From assembly GCA_002261195.1 (NCBI GenBank), contig MVBO01000015.1, positions 142,519 to 206,518 of the forward strand: a stretch of 64,000 bases of DNA. Direction: 5' to 3'. The notes beneath the pieces were generated by a model. It did not search any database, was not told the DNA's origin, and saw only the letters and a program-made list of their open reading frames with translations. This document shows positions 9,453 through 20,074 of this stretch, one piece after another. Source of the DNA: Bifiguratus adelaidae (lineage: Eukaryota > Mucoromycota > Endogonomycetes > Endogonales). The translations under genes and the position numbers were made by a program. The first letter of the stretch is position 1. Each line of letters opens with the position of its first letter.

Positions 9453-10879
9453 ATGTCTCGACCACCTCCGGAACCCGTGTATGTTCTACGAGGTCATGAG
9501 GCTGAGATTCACTGCGTAAAGTTCCTTTGGAACAATGAATACCTTGCAACAGGGTGAGCTGTGGGCGTGTTGATATGAAGACCGATAGGTTTATACGAAT
9601 GTCCACACAGTGATTTGAGCGGACGTCTATGTCTATGGAATCTGTCTACCAAACGTGCCCGCGCGTCGTGGAAAGCACATTCAGAGAGTATTCTAGCCAT
9701 TGAAAGCTGGCAAGAGGACACATTACTCAGGTAAGATGCAAGACGGCAGGTGTTGTCGCTCCAAACTCTTACGCTGCCCTGTAATAGTCAAGCTCGAGAC
9801 AACAAGACAATATTATGGCGTCTGCCTCAAGACTTTCGCGTACAGAGCACAGAAGTAGGACCTGAACCAGAACAAATCGCGGTTCTAGATGTCGGATCAA
9901 TGACCTTCTGTCGTATGGCTCTTTTATCAACAGGTATGAATCAAGACGCGCTTTGCTGAGTAATCTGACATGGAAACAGAGGAAGGCACAGGATTTATAG
10001 CTGCTCCCAACGTCGCAGAGCCGTACATGGTAAGAGTCCGGGCAAACGGACAACGGTCTGATACCCAATTGCCTAGGTTGACTTATTTGCACTGCCCTCT
10101 GGTAAACGGCTCTTGAGCCGAATCGGATCCTCCAAGCCTGCTAGCAAGGGTATACCGTCAAATGACATGTGCATGGCCATCAAGCTCTTTTATGCACAAT
10201 CCACCACGAATATCATGATGTTGGCTGGCTACGAAAGCGGCACTGTCCGACTATGGGCACTGAGATCTGGTAGGGCTTCAGGAGAGGTCGAGATGCTTTG
10301 GGAGGTCAAGCAGCATATCGAAACAGGCAAGCATTTGTGTGCTTACAACCTCGAGGATATCTATTAGACATCCTTTCCTAGTCCTCTCGTTGGACCTTTC
10401 AAGTGATTCTAGTTTTGCGTTATCTTCATCAGCGGACAATTTGATTGTCAAGTATGCGCTTGTGTCCGACAATATTGTTGGCAATGCGGAACAAGTTGTT
10501 CTAGCTTCCTTCAAGACCAAACGGACGGGAAATTCGATGGTGAGGATACGCGATGACGGAAAGATCATTGGCACTGTAGGATGGGACGGCAAGTAAGTGG
10601 CACAAGCGGCTTTCAATTGTCGCTCATCAGCCTAGGGCACGCATCTTTTCGGCAAAAACGTTCAAACCATTGGCAGTGCTTGACTATCATCGAGACAGTT
10701 TATACACTCTGGACATTGCGCCTGTCATGACAAGGTCTGTTGGCCAAACAGATGCCTCTTCCCAACCCACTTCATCGACAGCTTTGACCATCGGATCTCG
10801 ATCCGTGGAACGAAAAGCACAGCATTTACTTGCTTGCGCAGGGAAGGACGAGAGAATCAGTTTGTGGGATATCTATTAG
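9453..10879 (+). CDS. ASA1: ASTRA-associated WD40 protein Asa1
   Basis: Seven exons (9453-9553, 9611-9730, 9788-9933, 9980-10029, 10077-10326, 10382-10592, 10636-10879) give 373 residues. The start MSRPPPEPVYVLRGHEAEIHCV is the characteristic Asa1/GNB1L opening, followed by WD repeats (LSGRLCLWNL, NKTILWRLP, YESGTVRLWALRSG, ERISLWDIY at the very C-terminus). Asa1 is a subunit of the ASTRA/TTT-linked complex that helps assemble PIKK kinases such as Tor and Mec1. The intron at 10327-10381 starts with GC rather than GT; it is the only junction I found that keeps the propeller in frame. The small exons and the number of introns are high for this window. Identity rests on the N-terminal motif and WD40 layout. 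Confidence 0.85.
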
Positions 10880-10955
10880 ACGACTGGCGTGTTACATTAC
10901 TCTGACAGTAGCCTATCTGTCATTAGCAACTGTTCATTATACCCAAACTTTACAC

Positions 10956-11795
10956 TCAATCCTGTTTTGCAGGACCAAGTTCTCCCGTCACTTGCTTGCG
11001 ATGAAGCTCTAGCTTCTTGCCACTCGGCATTCCGAAAACCAAGGTGCTAAGCGTCCACTTTGCAATGGTTATTGGACTATACCAGCCACGCTTGATCGTT
11101 TTAGCCAATGCAATGGCTGCCTCCAAAGTATGAATGCCAACAAGCACCTTGAGCACCCACCGAGCACTCGCGGGTGGAAACTTTGTCCATCCAGAATTAT
11201 AGGGCGAGGCGGCATAGGCTAGGATGCCGTAGTAGATAACCGCAATGGCCACATCCCGCTTGTCAACCGAATAAAAGATATCGGTAGGGTATTGATTGCT
11301 TGTGGGAATCGGGGTTGGCGTGGTAGCCTGAGCGGCCACGGCCCTTGCTATGGCGGTAAACGGTGGCGGTCCTTCCAAAGTCGAAGGCTAGATGGATCGT
11401 CAACGTACATCCAAGGCGAGATCATTCTTCAACCTACCAATCCAAGCGCCGTCTCGGCTTCCTTGGCCATATCTTGCAATACCGGCCTAATTTCCTCACG
11501 CTTTGTCAGCGGTGTCTTGAAGTGTGCTCTTACTTGTCCCGTCTGACCATGAGAATCCGTAAAGGAAAGTGTAAACCCCTTGGAGTCGATGCTTTGGAAC
11601 TGAGCAGAGACAGCGTCCGGCCTTTTGCCGAAATACTTCACATAGGCCAGGTTGGTCGCTAAAGCGTGAGGAAAAGAGAGAGCTGGTCAATGACAAACAC
11701 TCGGACCAATACAAGAGAGCAACTCCACCTGGATGACCAGACATATAAGCACTAATACCCGCAGAATGCGGCACAATGGGATCGTCCGTAATCAT
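10956..11795 (-). CDS. DUF2470-DUF4499 membrane protein
   Basis: Three exons (11795-11729, 11658-11438, 11387-10956) give 239 residues. The N-terminal ~95 residues match DUF2470, a small domain related to pyridoxamine-phosphate-oxidase-like heme-binding folds (short helix ISAYMSGHPATNLAYVKYFG, then strand and helix REEIRPVLQDMAKEAETAL). The C-terminal half matches DUF4499/TMEM254: three hydrophobic segments, the motif GIHTLEAAIAL, and WTLSTLVFGMPSGKKL. The two-domain arrangement is known from fungal proteins of unknown function. A membrane protein with three or four spans is likely. The 3' end converges with Asa1 (77 bp between stops). Function is not known. Confidence 0.8.
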
Positions 11796-11867
11796 GGTGC
11801 GTGAAAGTGTTCAACCTGAATGTGACTGGCATCTCCTTAGCTTCCCCTTGACCATCTCCTACCAGCG

Positions 11868-14800
11868 ATGGGTGACACGCTCAAGGATATCCCAGAGTTC
11901 TTTGAGAACGACATTGGGGAGTCCATTGCTGCCAGAACGAATGCTTTGGGTATGTATCTGAGTAGATGAGGGAGATGAAGAGCACTCATTGACTTGTTAC
12001 AGCATCCTTTCGCGAACTTGGACCACCAGATCTTTGTCATATTACAAAGGCCAACAACAAGCCAGGCGTGAAGGAGGTAAGACTCTATGCTATCGAAAGA
12101 GTCTCGTGCTAACGGGCTCGATAAAGCTTGGTTCCTACCACTACATCTCTGGGGTGGATGCATCGACTTCCGCATCTCTTGCTGCCTATCTGAACTCTAT
12201 CACGTACTCCGTTGACGAGTCGCATGCTTGGTTTGGTAAAGGAAGCAATTGGAGAATCAGAAGCGGTATCTACTGGTAAGTGTCATGCAGCTCGGTGAGC
12301 CATTGGCCAAGTATTGAGGGCTTTGGGATTAGTTGCTTCAATGCCTTCTCGCGTGTCGATATTCGCGTAGAGGTCAAAATTCCAGGTGGTGTAGAAAGCT
12401 ATGTTGTAGATCTCAGAGGCGAGAGGTAAGGGAATCTGCGGTGATATGTACCTCAATCGCCCAAATTGACTGACGCGTCCATGATTGAGCAGGCACGAGA
12501 CCACGCCGGAAATTTGGCAAGAGACCTATCTTTCCGCAGCACTTCGCGCTATTCTCTATTCGGACGATCCCAACTATCGCTTGGCAGGATATCGCAAACT
12601 GGATCCCATTCCGAACACCGAATCTGAGAAGCGTTTCCTCGAAGTGGTCGAGTATTTGTTTTTTAAGGGCTGGCAACTTGGATCAGCCCCCGAAATTCAA
12701 GTTGCCACCTCGGTCCAGAACCATTTGACAGCCGCAGTGTACAAGTACTTTTCGGAAGCCTTCAGATTCGCTCCTGCCGTCGAACTCTTTGAAAAGATGT
12801 ACAAGAAGGATCCCGAGATTGCCAGTCTTCTTGCCCAGGCATATATCGGACGAGACGAGGAGACAAAGGCGGTAAAGGTTCTTTACGAAGGACTCAAGGC
12901 AGCACCTATGAGCTATCCTCTCCTGCACACTCAAGTGGACTTTCTGCGCTCCAAGGTAGGAAGAGTATGGAGTGGGTTGAAGCGTTTTACGGATCCTTAC
13001 ATGTCATTAGGGTCGTCACGATATTGCCTTGAAACTAGCTAAGCATGCAGTCAACAACACGCCCTCAGAGTTCCTTACCTGGGCGAAGCTCACTGATTGC
13101 TACATTGATCTCGGCGATTTTGAATCGGTGAGTATCCTAGGAGCATCTATATTTGGCAAGCGGACTTACTGGACGTGGTTTTAGGCTTTGCTTACGTTGA
13201 ATTCATGCCCAATGTTTACGTACAGCGAACGCGACCTTCATAGGATGCCGGCGCCTGCTAGAACACATCTCCCAATCAAACCCGATGTCGCTTCATCAGG
13301 CATTATGGAGGAAGATCAAGGACGCGATGGAGAGGTAAGCATGGAGCACACCTTGTATACGTTAACATGCTCATACAACTACCTTATGACAGACGGATCC
13401 TACCCTTTTCCGTCTTCCAGCACCAGCCTTGCACGGAACATTTGCCAAAGCGTACTTTTTGCTCACGCTTCTCGTCAAGCGCATTGGCTGGGATGAGCTG
13501 TTGAAGTGCCGATCATCTGTTTTTGTCATGGAAGAGGAATACCGCATTCAAAAGGCTGCCGAGGAGGAACGAAAGGGCAGTGTAGCAAAGGAAAGCTTCG
13601 AAGCCGCTAAAGTTCGGCGAGAGAGCCTCGCGGAGACCGGTAGTTCAGAGGCTTCAAAACAGGATGCCAACGAGCCTTCACAAATTCCCGTTGCTCATAC
13701 CCACTCTGATGAAACTGAAACAGCTACCGTTGTGCAACTGCAGGAAGAAGACAACGAAGTGAAGGACGAGAAGGATGCCAACGGTGTCGCCAAGGACGAG
13801 GAAGGCACAAAAGAAAACGGTGATGGTGTCGAAAAGGAGGATGGAAAGGAAGCTCCCGCGACTGAGAAAGAAGTTGACGCAGCTGAAGCGCAATTGGAGG
13901 AGAAAATGGACGACATCAAACTTGATGATGAGGCCGAGACTACACCTGCCCAGGAAGCCGCTGAACCTACCAACTCGTCATCCGACCCGAATCACGATAT
14001 CAAGGAGAATGGAAACGATGCCGAAACATTATCATTTAAGCCCGTGGAACAGATGGACTTGGAGAGGCCGCACAAGGCAGCAGAGAAGTCTGGCGATGAG
14101 GATGCTGAATCCAAGGTAAGGCCAGCTTGCTGATCGATGATCGGGTACCCAACGGTATGAATTTTGTAGACAAAATCCTGCAAGCAAGAATACTCCTTCT
14201 CGTTCCAAAACAAGCGTCTTTGCGAGCGTTGGCTGGATAATTTGTTTATGGTGCTCTATGAGGTGAGTCGCCAGTACGTACAACATGAACATCTATTAAG
14301 ATTGCCGCCGCAGGACCTTCGTGTGTACACGGTATGGCGCACAGAGTCGGCTCATTACAAGGCACAGCAAATGCCCTACCGAAAATCCGGCATAGAATGG
14401 GAAATACTGGGAGATTTGGCATTCAGATTGCATCACAAGGTGAGTTGTTCTTTCAAGTTTCTTACACCTATGCTAACGTGTTTTGCAGGAGGAAGCGAAG
14501 GAGGCCTACCAAAATTGCCTTGACCAAAAATTCTCGGCAAAGGCTTGGATGCGATTGTTGGAGATTTACGCTGACGAAGGCAATATGCAAAAAGCATTGG
14601 TAGCAGCAGTGAAGTTGACTGTGTATCACGAGCGATGGTACCATGAGATTGTGGTGAGTTGCTAGGAAGCAAACAATGATCTCGGCCTGTGCTCAATTGC
14701 TTTACAGTACCCGTCCCAGATTGCATTTAACCTCAACAAACTGATAAGACGAGAAGGCCTGGGCAAGTTACAAAACATGCTCATCTCCATGAACCTACCG

Positions 14801-14875
14801 CCGCCCGTCTTCAAACTGGTCGTACGCCATTTTACCTGGGCAGAAACATTCGCAATTGAGGGAGCCGACTTTTAG
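11868..14875 (+). CDS. ChAPs family protein (Chs5-Arf1-binding, exomer type)
   Basis: Multi-exon gene coding for roughly 800 residues. It begins at ATG 11868 (MGDTLKDIPEFFENDIGES) and ends at the stop ending at 14875 after AETFAIEGADF. The ChAPs signature is clear: SYHYISGVDASTSASLAAYLNS, IYCCFNAFSRVDIRVEVKIPGG, then TPR-like helices (AVKVLYEGLKAAPMSYPLL) and the C-terminal FQNKRLCERWLDNLFMVLYEDLRVYTVWR block. In yeast, Bch1/Bch2/Bud7/Chs6 bind Chs5 and Arf1 to form exomer, which sorts chitin synthase Chs3 and other cargo from the trans-Golgi to the plasma membrane. A long acidic, low-complexity insertion (13.55-14.12 kb, about 180 residues) splits the TPR region. Introns are about 50 nt. The paralogue identity is not decidable. 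Confidence 0.87.
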
Positions 14876-15017
14876 AATTTCTTTTTGGTTTGTCATCGTT
14901 CTCACCTATGGTTTAGAATTGTTCAATAAGCAATTCATACAAAAATAAGCCAGATTTTATTTTCCATTGAACATGAGAGAGCATTTGCTATATGGTATAT
15001 GTATGTACAAGTGCTAT

Positions 15018-15341
15018 TTACTGAGGCGCATTGGCATCCATCTTGGACTTCGCAATGTTGTGCTTTACATCAGCCTCAGCCTTAGCTTCAGGATCATTGA
15101 CCAAATTAGAAACAACGCCTTCCACCTTGGTCTTTGCGGCGGTACCAGCGTTATCGAGGTACACTTGAGCCTTGGCAGCTTCATATTCTCGATTACCTTC
15201 GGCGCGTTGCTTTGCTCCGGTATCAGATAGGGATTGAACGCCAATGGCATCACCAATGGTTTCCTTGGCGGCCCCGAGGACAGAGTTGAGGTTGCCGTTG
15301 AGCTTGGAGGGTTGAGTAGATTGAGTATTATTGTCAGACAT
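15018..15341 (-). CDS. CsbD-like stress-response protein
   Basis: Single-exon gene for 107 residues, hydrophilic and Ala/Lys/Glu-rich. The segment LNSVLGAAKETIGDAIG followed by GAKQRAEGNREYEAAKAQ matches the CsbD-like fold found in bacterial stress proteins and small fungal proteins (Schizophyllum/Agaricus Hmp1-type). No signal peptide or membrane span. A TATA box (tatataag on the minus strand, at about 15377-15384) sits some 37 bp before the ATG, as expected for a highly inducible gene. The family is usually induced by general stress; its biochemical role is unknown. The next gene downstream on the minus strand is not close. Confidence 0.8.
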   Translation of the reverse strand: MSDNNTQSTQPSKLNGNLNSVLGAAKETIGDAIGVQSLSDTGAKQRAEGNREYEAAKAQVYLDNAGTAAKTKVEGVVSNLVNDPEAKAEADVKHNIAKSKMDANAPQ

Positions 15342-15658
15342 GTTTAAACGATGTAGATGTCTGGCATCACGCGGTCCTTATATAGCTTTAAGGTTTTTGT
15401 CGATGAAACAATGTCGTTTCCTTTTTTGGGAATTGGATAGGTAAATGACCACTTCCATCATCATGATGTCATGGCATTTTCCTTGGATTTTCTTCTGTAC
15501 GGAAGCCATTGTCTGTGGCGCGTGATCGTTGAAGGTGAAGTTTATGGACAATCTAAGCAATATTACAGTTGTAAGGCAACAGCCTCTAGATATGCAGTCT
15601 ACGGGTAAATCAGTGGTATACAGGGTCTGTACAGGAGATAAATTACTGTTGACAACGA

Positions 15659-17099
15659 TTACTTGCGATCAGATGCAGATGCTGATAACGAGGTGGCAGA
15701 TGAGGCTGTGACAGGACCAGAGGTGGATGCGCCGGACAGTGATGAAGAGGAGGAGGAGGAGGGCAGGACATAGGACAGGCTTGCGTCGACGTCGTCGACT
15801 TCTTGGTCGCCGAGATCGACATCCATCATCAATCCTTTGGATTCGTCGCCTTTGTGCTGGAATTGGTACATGGGGAGGATATTGGCATCCGGTTTGGGTT
15901 CAATGTAGACTTGACCAACCAATTCACCGTCTTCGCCGCGAGTGTTGGTCGGCAGGAAATGTGCAACATCTACGTCGAGCCAAAGACCGAGAAGGCCACC
16001 TTTGCGGACACCTCGACCTACGACTTCATCCTGTCTCTCCAACCATCCCTTTGACATTTCGAAAGAATTGAGGAAGTTGCGCCAGGTAAGTCGATCAATG
16101 CCAAGGTAATGCCATCGCGTCGGGAAATCGCGGTCAATCTTGGGAGCGTATCGCATCGCCCAGCCAAAAGCAACTAGGGCGTAAATTGATCCTCCAACCA
16201 AATCAATCATGTAGTGATGGGTGAGATACATGGTTGACCACCATATCCACATGACGTAGAGGAGAAACAAGGGCGCAAATCGAGGTCGAAGCCAGCACAA
16301 GAACAATGCCTGGATGGTAGCACAACCTGAATGAAGACTGGGAAAGGCACCAAATACCATGGGTGACGCTCCAAAGGTTGCCGTGTATGTTTTTGTCCCA
16401 AAGAGTAGGTCGATACGAGCTAAACCACCGGGGCTACCGGGAATCGAATATGTCGCAGGCTCTGAGCCATACGTTGCCTCATACCCTAGTATATGGTTAG
16501 GCAAGATTCCAGCTAATTGTCCTAATGTACTTACATGGTGGCGCCGTAGGAAAGAAAAACTGCGTAATCACGCCCATGATGTTCATCCACCCGAATGCTC
16601 GCGCAAAAGTCGGCAACGCCATGGGCGGTCCAAACCAGAATATGATGGCGGAAACTGCAAAAGGAATCGAGTAATGAAGTACTCCGTATGGTATCCACGC
16701 CAAGACATCCTTGACAGCGTTTGGATTCCGTGCAAGAAGTTCTGACAAGTTTGCACCATATAGAATACGCTCCATGGTCGGTAACACGTTTACAAATATG
16801 TGCGATGTCCGATGTTCCGCATCAATAAATTGACAGGCGTAAAATCCAAACAACCATGCGAAGATGGGAATGGTGGGTCGCAAGAAGTGCTTAATGTGAG
16901 GGAGATAGCATCCAATGGTCAATGCTACGGCGATGGCGAGTCGAAGGTACCATGGCGGTGTCTCAATCACTCGGAACGCTTTCTGAAAGATGTAGGCGAG
17001 CGGTAAATGCCACCACCGTACGTGGTCGAAGAAGGCCCGTATGGGCTTCGGTGTATTTGCTGGTAATGTTGGCCACCGTAGCTCTAAGATTGGCCACAT
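15659..17099 (-). CDS. AUR1: Inositol phosphorylceramide synthase catalytic subunit
   Basis: Two exons (17099-16535 and 16485-15659) give 463 residues. The enzyme transfers phosphoinositol from PI to ceramide in the Golgi, a fungus-specific sphingolipid step and the target of aureobasidin A. The junction restores the conserved FFPTAPPWYE motif. The PAP2-like catalytic motifs are present: GAFPSLHSGCATIQ with the first catalytic His, and THHYMIDLVGGSIYA with the second His and the Asp. About six to eight hydrophobic spans run through residues 45-320. The cytosolic C-terminal tail ends in a Ser-rich stretch (SSSSSSSLSGASTSGP) and is about 60 residues longer than in yeast Aur1 (401 aa). I chose ATG 17099; the frame opens further upstream without another ATG. 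Confidence 0.94.
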
Positions 17100-17349
17100 C
17101 TCGAGCTGTATTCTAGGGGTATGAAGGTTAGGGATACACAACCGGTGTACCCTCGGGGTGACGGTTAAGATACGGTAAGAGGGTCAATACTATATAATGC
17201 GCAAACAGAGCCTATGACCCTTCTCTCAAGGTGAAGTAAGTGCGCGCAAGTGTGAGAGGGAGAGAAGCACAAGAGGGTAGGCAGACAAAGCAAAGAAGCA
17301 AACAAATGTTCCTTTAACAAACAGAGTTTGTCCATTCATGGGTTAGGGT

Positions 17350-18152
17350 TTATTCGGTTTCTGGTTCTTCCGTCCTGGCCTATAAACGCCGACGATGAGA
17401 GACAGTCTTGTTTTGGGGTGACCGATGAGATACTTACCACTCTAGAGTTGACATCTTCGTCGCGTTCACCGAGTTCTTGTTTTAGTCCTTCATAAGGATA
17501 GGTTCTCCGCACCTATGGCATGGCAAGAGTGGTAATTTTGAGTTAGACTAGACATACGTTGCGGGAGTGAGGGATGTCACTTACAAAGGGGGCAGGTCCG
17601 GTAGATGCTTTGACAACGTACGCAAAGCCAGCAATGATGCCAGCAGCGGCAATGAATTGAGCGAGCGCTTTGTAGGGGTTGTAGGAGTGGAGATCAGGAG
17701 ACCATACCGAAAGTATCTCCTCTTCTTCGTGTACCTACATGACGATATCACGTTAGTCATTGTCGTTATAGATAAGCCCGATAATGTTATTGGATTAAGG
17801 TGCCGAAACTATGATTCACGTCGACAACGTCGACTGTTTTCGCATTCCGAATGAAGCGGTTTCGTTGCCATCTCAAACATTTGTGCATCGACGTGCATCG
17901 AACTGTCCCCTCCGCAAAACGCGCCTATTGAAACCGTCAACTCACCTTCTCGCCAAAGTTTCGACGATCTTGCTGGTCGTCCCATCCCTTGGGAGCCCGT
18001 GTCTGGGCATTGATCCACGGCAAATTGGGGTAGTCACCAATCTGAGGGTCAGGATCCCTTACTCTAGGTGCTGTGGTTGAGGCATAGCGAGTCGACAAGA
18101 GAACGGGGCTCGTTAGTCGTCGCTGTACTAGGCTCTGACCGACTCGATACAT
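17350..18152 (-). CDS. Complex I subunit NDUFB8 (ASHI)
   Basis: Four exons (18152-17946, 17734-17585, 17512-17438, 17379-17350) join to 153 residues. It is an accessory subunit of mitochondrial NADH:ubiquinone oxidoreductase. The N-terminus is a typical presequence (YRVGQSLVQRRLTSPVLLSTRYAST). The family motif RDPDPQIGDYPNLPW is followed by RRNFGEKVHEEEEILSVWSPD. One membrane span follows (AQFIAAAGIIAGFAYVV), then RRTYPYEGLKQELG. The presence of a complex I gene means the organism respires through proton-pumping NADH dehydrogenase, unlike Saccharomyces. All introns are short GT-AG. The start lies 174 bp from the divergent VPS37 start, so the two may share a promoter. Confidence 0.9.
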
Positions 18153-18326
18153 GCTGCAGGTCAAAGGTGCTCGTCCGCAAGGACAATGTTAGGGTCACAA
18201 GGATGACGTCAGCAAAAGGGTGATTGCCTATTTGGGAAGCGAGCGGCTCCAAGGACGAGATGCTTCCAGCCATGACCGCACGTTGAGAGGCTCATACCAG
18301 GCAAAATTGTAGTGAAAAGGGTCGGA

Positions 18327-19622
18327 ATGACATCAATGCCTTGGCGCAAATCGTCATCAGTGTCTGGCACACAGCCGACTAGTGAAGAGGCGTACGTAAT
18401 GAGCAGCAGCATTGCAAGCCTTAGGCACGGGCTGACAGAAGTTTATAGGAAGCGCAAACAGATTACGTCGATATACGATCACAACAGTGGAGTCGCTGAA
18501 GTTATCAAGGGCTCTCAGTTTGAAATACCCGCCAAACTACCGACTGGCTGGACTGTATCTTTGCTCGTTAACCTTCCTCCACAGTTTCCCGAACAAGCAC
18601 CTATCATCACTGTCAGTCCAGCATGTACGCACTCATGGATCGATAGAGGGGTCATGACTCCTCTCGATGCTCAAGGCCATCCAACCGGCTGGGCTACCTC
18701 TTCAAACCTTGGCAAATTGATCAAGGAAATTCGGGAGGAATTCAATGCTCATCCTCCCACAAAAGGTACAAGCGAAAGTAGCTACGACCGACCTACAAGC
18801 GGTGAGCCCACAAAGTAAGCCTAATATAATAAATTTGTTGAACGCGGTTTTAAATGAATGCCTTCCATAGCTATGACAAGCGCCCTCCACCACCTCTACC
18901 ATCAACCGTTAGTGAACCGGCCTTACAAACAATGACTGCGTCCAACAAGTACGCTCTTCATGCCTCCATGTCGCCAGCAACTTTGCTCAATGCTCCGGCT
19001 GCAACGAAACACGCAGTTATGACAAAAGAATTTCCAAGTATTTTGAACATGAGGTAGGGTGTCTAAGGCGGGGTACTCGTTCTTCTGTCTCACCTTTTTC
19101 TCTTCGGTAGCCAACAACAATTGGAGGAAATGCTCAAGGATGATTACCCATTCGAGGAGTTCGTCATGTCCCTGGATCAAATACAACATTCTAGAGCAGT
19201 ACAAAGCGACCTGCTTAATGCAAACGAAGCAATTGCTCGCAAGTATTCCCGCCGTACTGTCCTGTCAAATGCTTGCTAATATATCTTCAGGCAAAAATCT
19301 CTCACGACAAGAGGAGCTTACATCATTACAACAAGCCATTGCGCCATTAAACAATCAATATTTACAACTAAGACAAGAGTTTGATGCGAAATTCAAAAAG
19401 CAGCAAGAGACACTTCGACGATTCCAGACACCGACGCTTCTTTCGCAAGTGAGAGACAGCATAGCCGAATCGGATGAACTTTCGGAACAGATAGCACAGA
19501 GTTTTCTGGATGGCGGCATCAGCATTGAGGCTTTCATCAAGCAGTATAGAGATGTGCGCAAAGTGTATCATTTACGATCTAGCAAGATAGAAAGGGCGGA
19601 GAGAACGGGCTTCAAGGAATAG
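18327..19622 (+). CDS. VPS37: ESCRT-I subunit Vps37 with N-terminal UEV domain
   Basis: Four exons (18327-18814, 18871-19053, 19111-19238, 19291-19622) give 376 residues. The first ~150 residues look like a ubiquitin E2 variant (UEV) domain (SQFEIPAKLPTGWTVSLLVNLPPQFP, then THSWID and a long helix), as in human VPS37A. A proline-rich linker (RPPPPLPS) follows. The C-terminal half is the Mod(r)/Vps37 coiled coil (QQLEEMLKDDYPFEEFV; NLSRQEELTSLQQAI; IEAFIKQYRDVRKVYHLR). ESCRT-I sorts ubiquitinated membrane proteins into multivesicular bodies. The third intron (19239-19290) begins GCAAGT, a GC-AG intron; it gives the natural AIARKNLSRQEEL coiled-coil join. No active-site Cys is expected in the UEV part. 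Confidence 0.88.
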
Positions 19623-20074
19623 ACTCGTGTCCGAATTTCATTGTTGATAGTGTATAATACTGTCCCTTACCGCTCGTGCTTTGCAATCTGACGAAGGTAT
19701 AACTAGACCTTGACAAAGCACCTTTGCATATCAGGCATCAACCCACTTGAAGTATTGGCGTGCCTTTATGTTTTAGAAGTCTAAATGCAACTTGTTACAA
19801 TGAAACATAGGTGCGTAATTTCGCTCTGTGCTCTGAATAAATTCGTCATTGAGCATCACCTGAAAAAGGTAACCCACTGCTATGTGGGCGACCTGATCAA
19901 TTACAGATGACTGAGTGCTATATTACAGGCATGCCACATCTGTTCTAAATGGCAATGGACGATCACCGGCGTCATTCGCTCATCCGGTACATTGGTCTCG
20001 GAATTTAATTCATTATAATGGTACGACATGGGTGTGTTGAACAATAGCCTCATTCGACCTTCTTTTACTTCGAC
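19623..20074. other. Intergenic region
   Basis: No gene seen. Holds the 3' end of VPS37 and the promoter of the glucanase gene. Confidence 0.4.

Noticed and set aside
8030-17349. Telomere repeat arrays
   Set aside because: Only one or two TTAGGG/CCCTAA units occur at each place, so these are short motifs, not telomeric or interstitial arrays.
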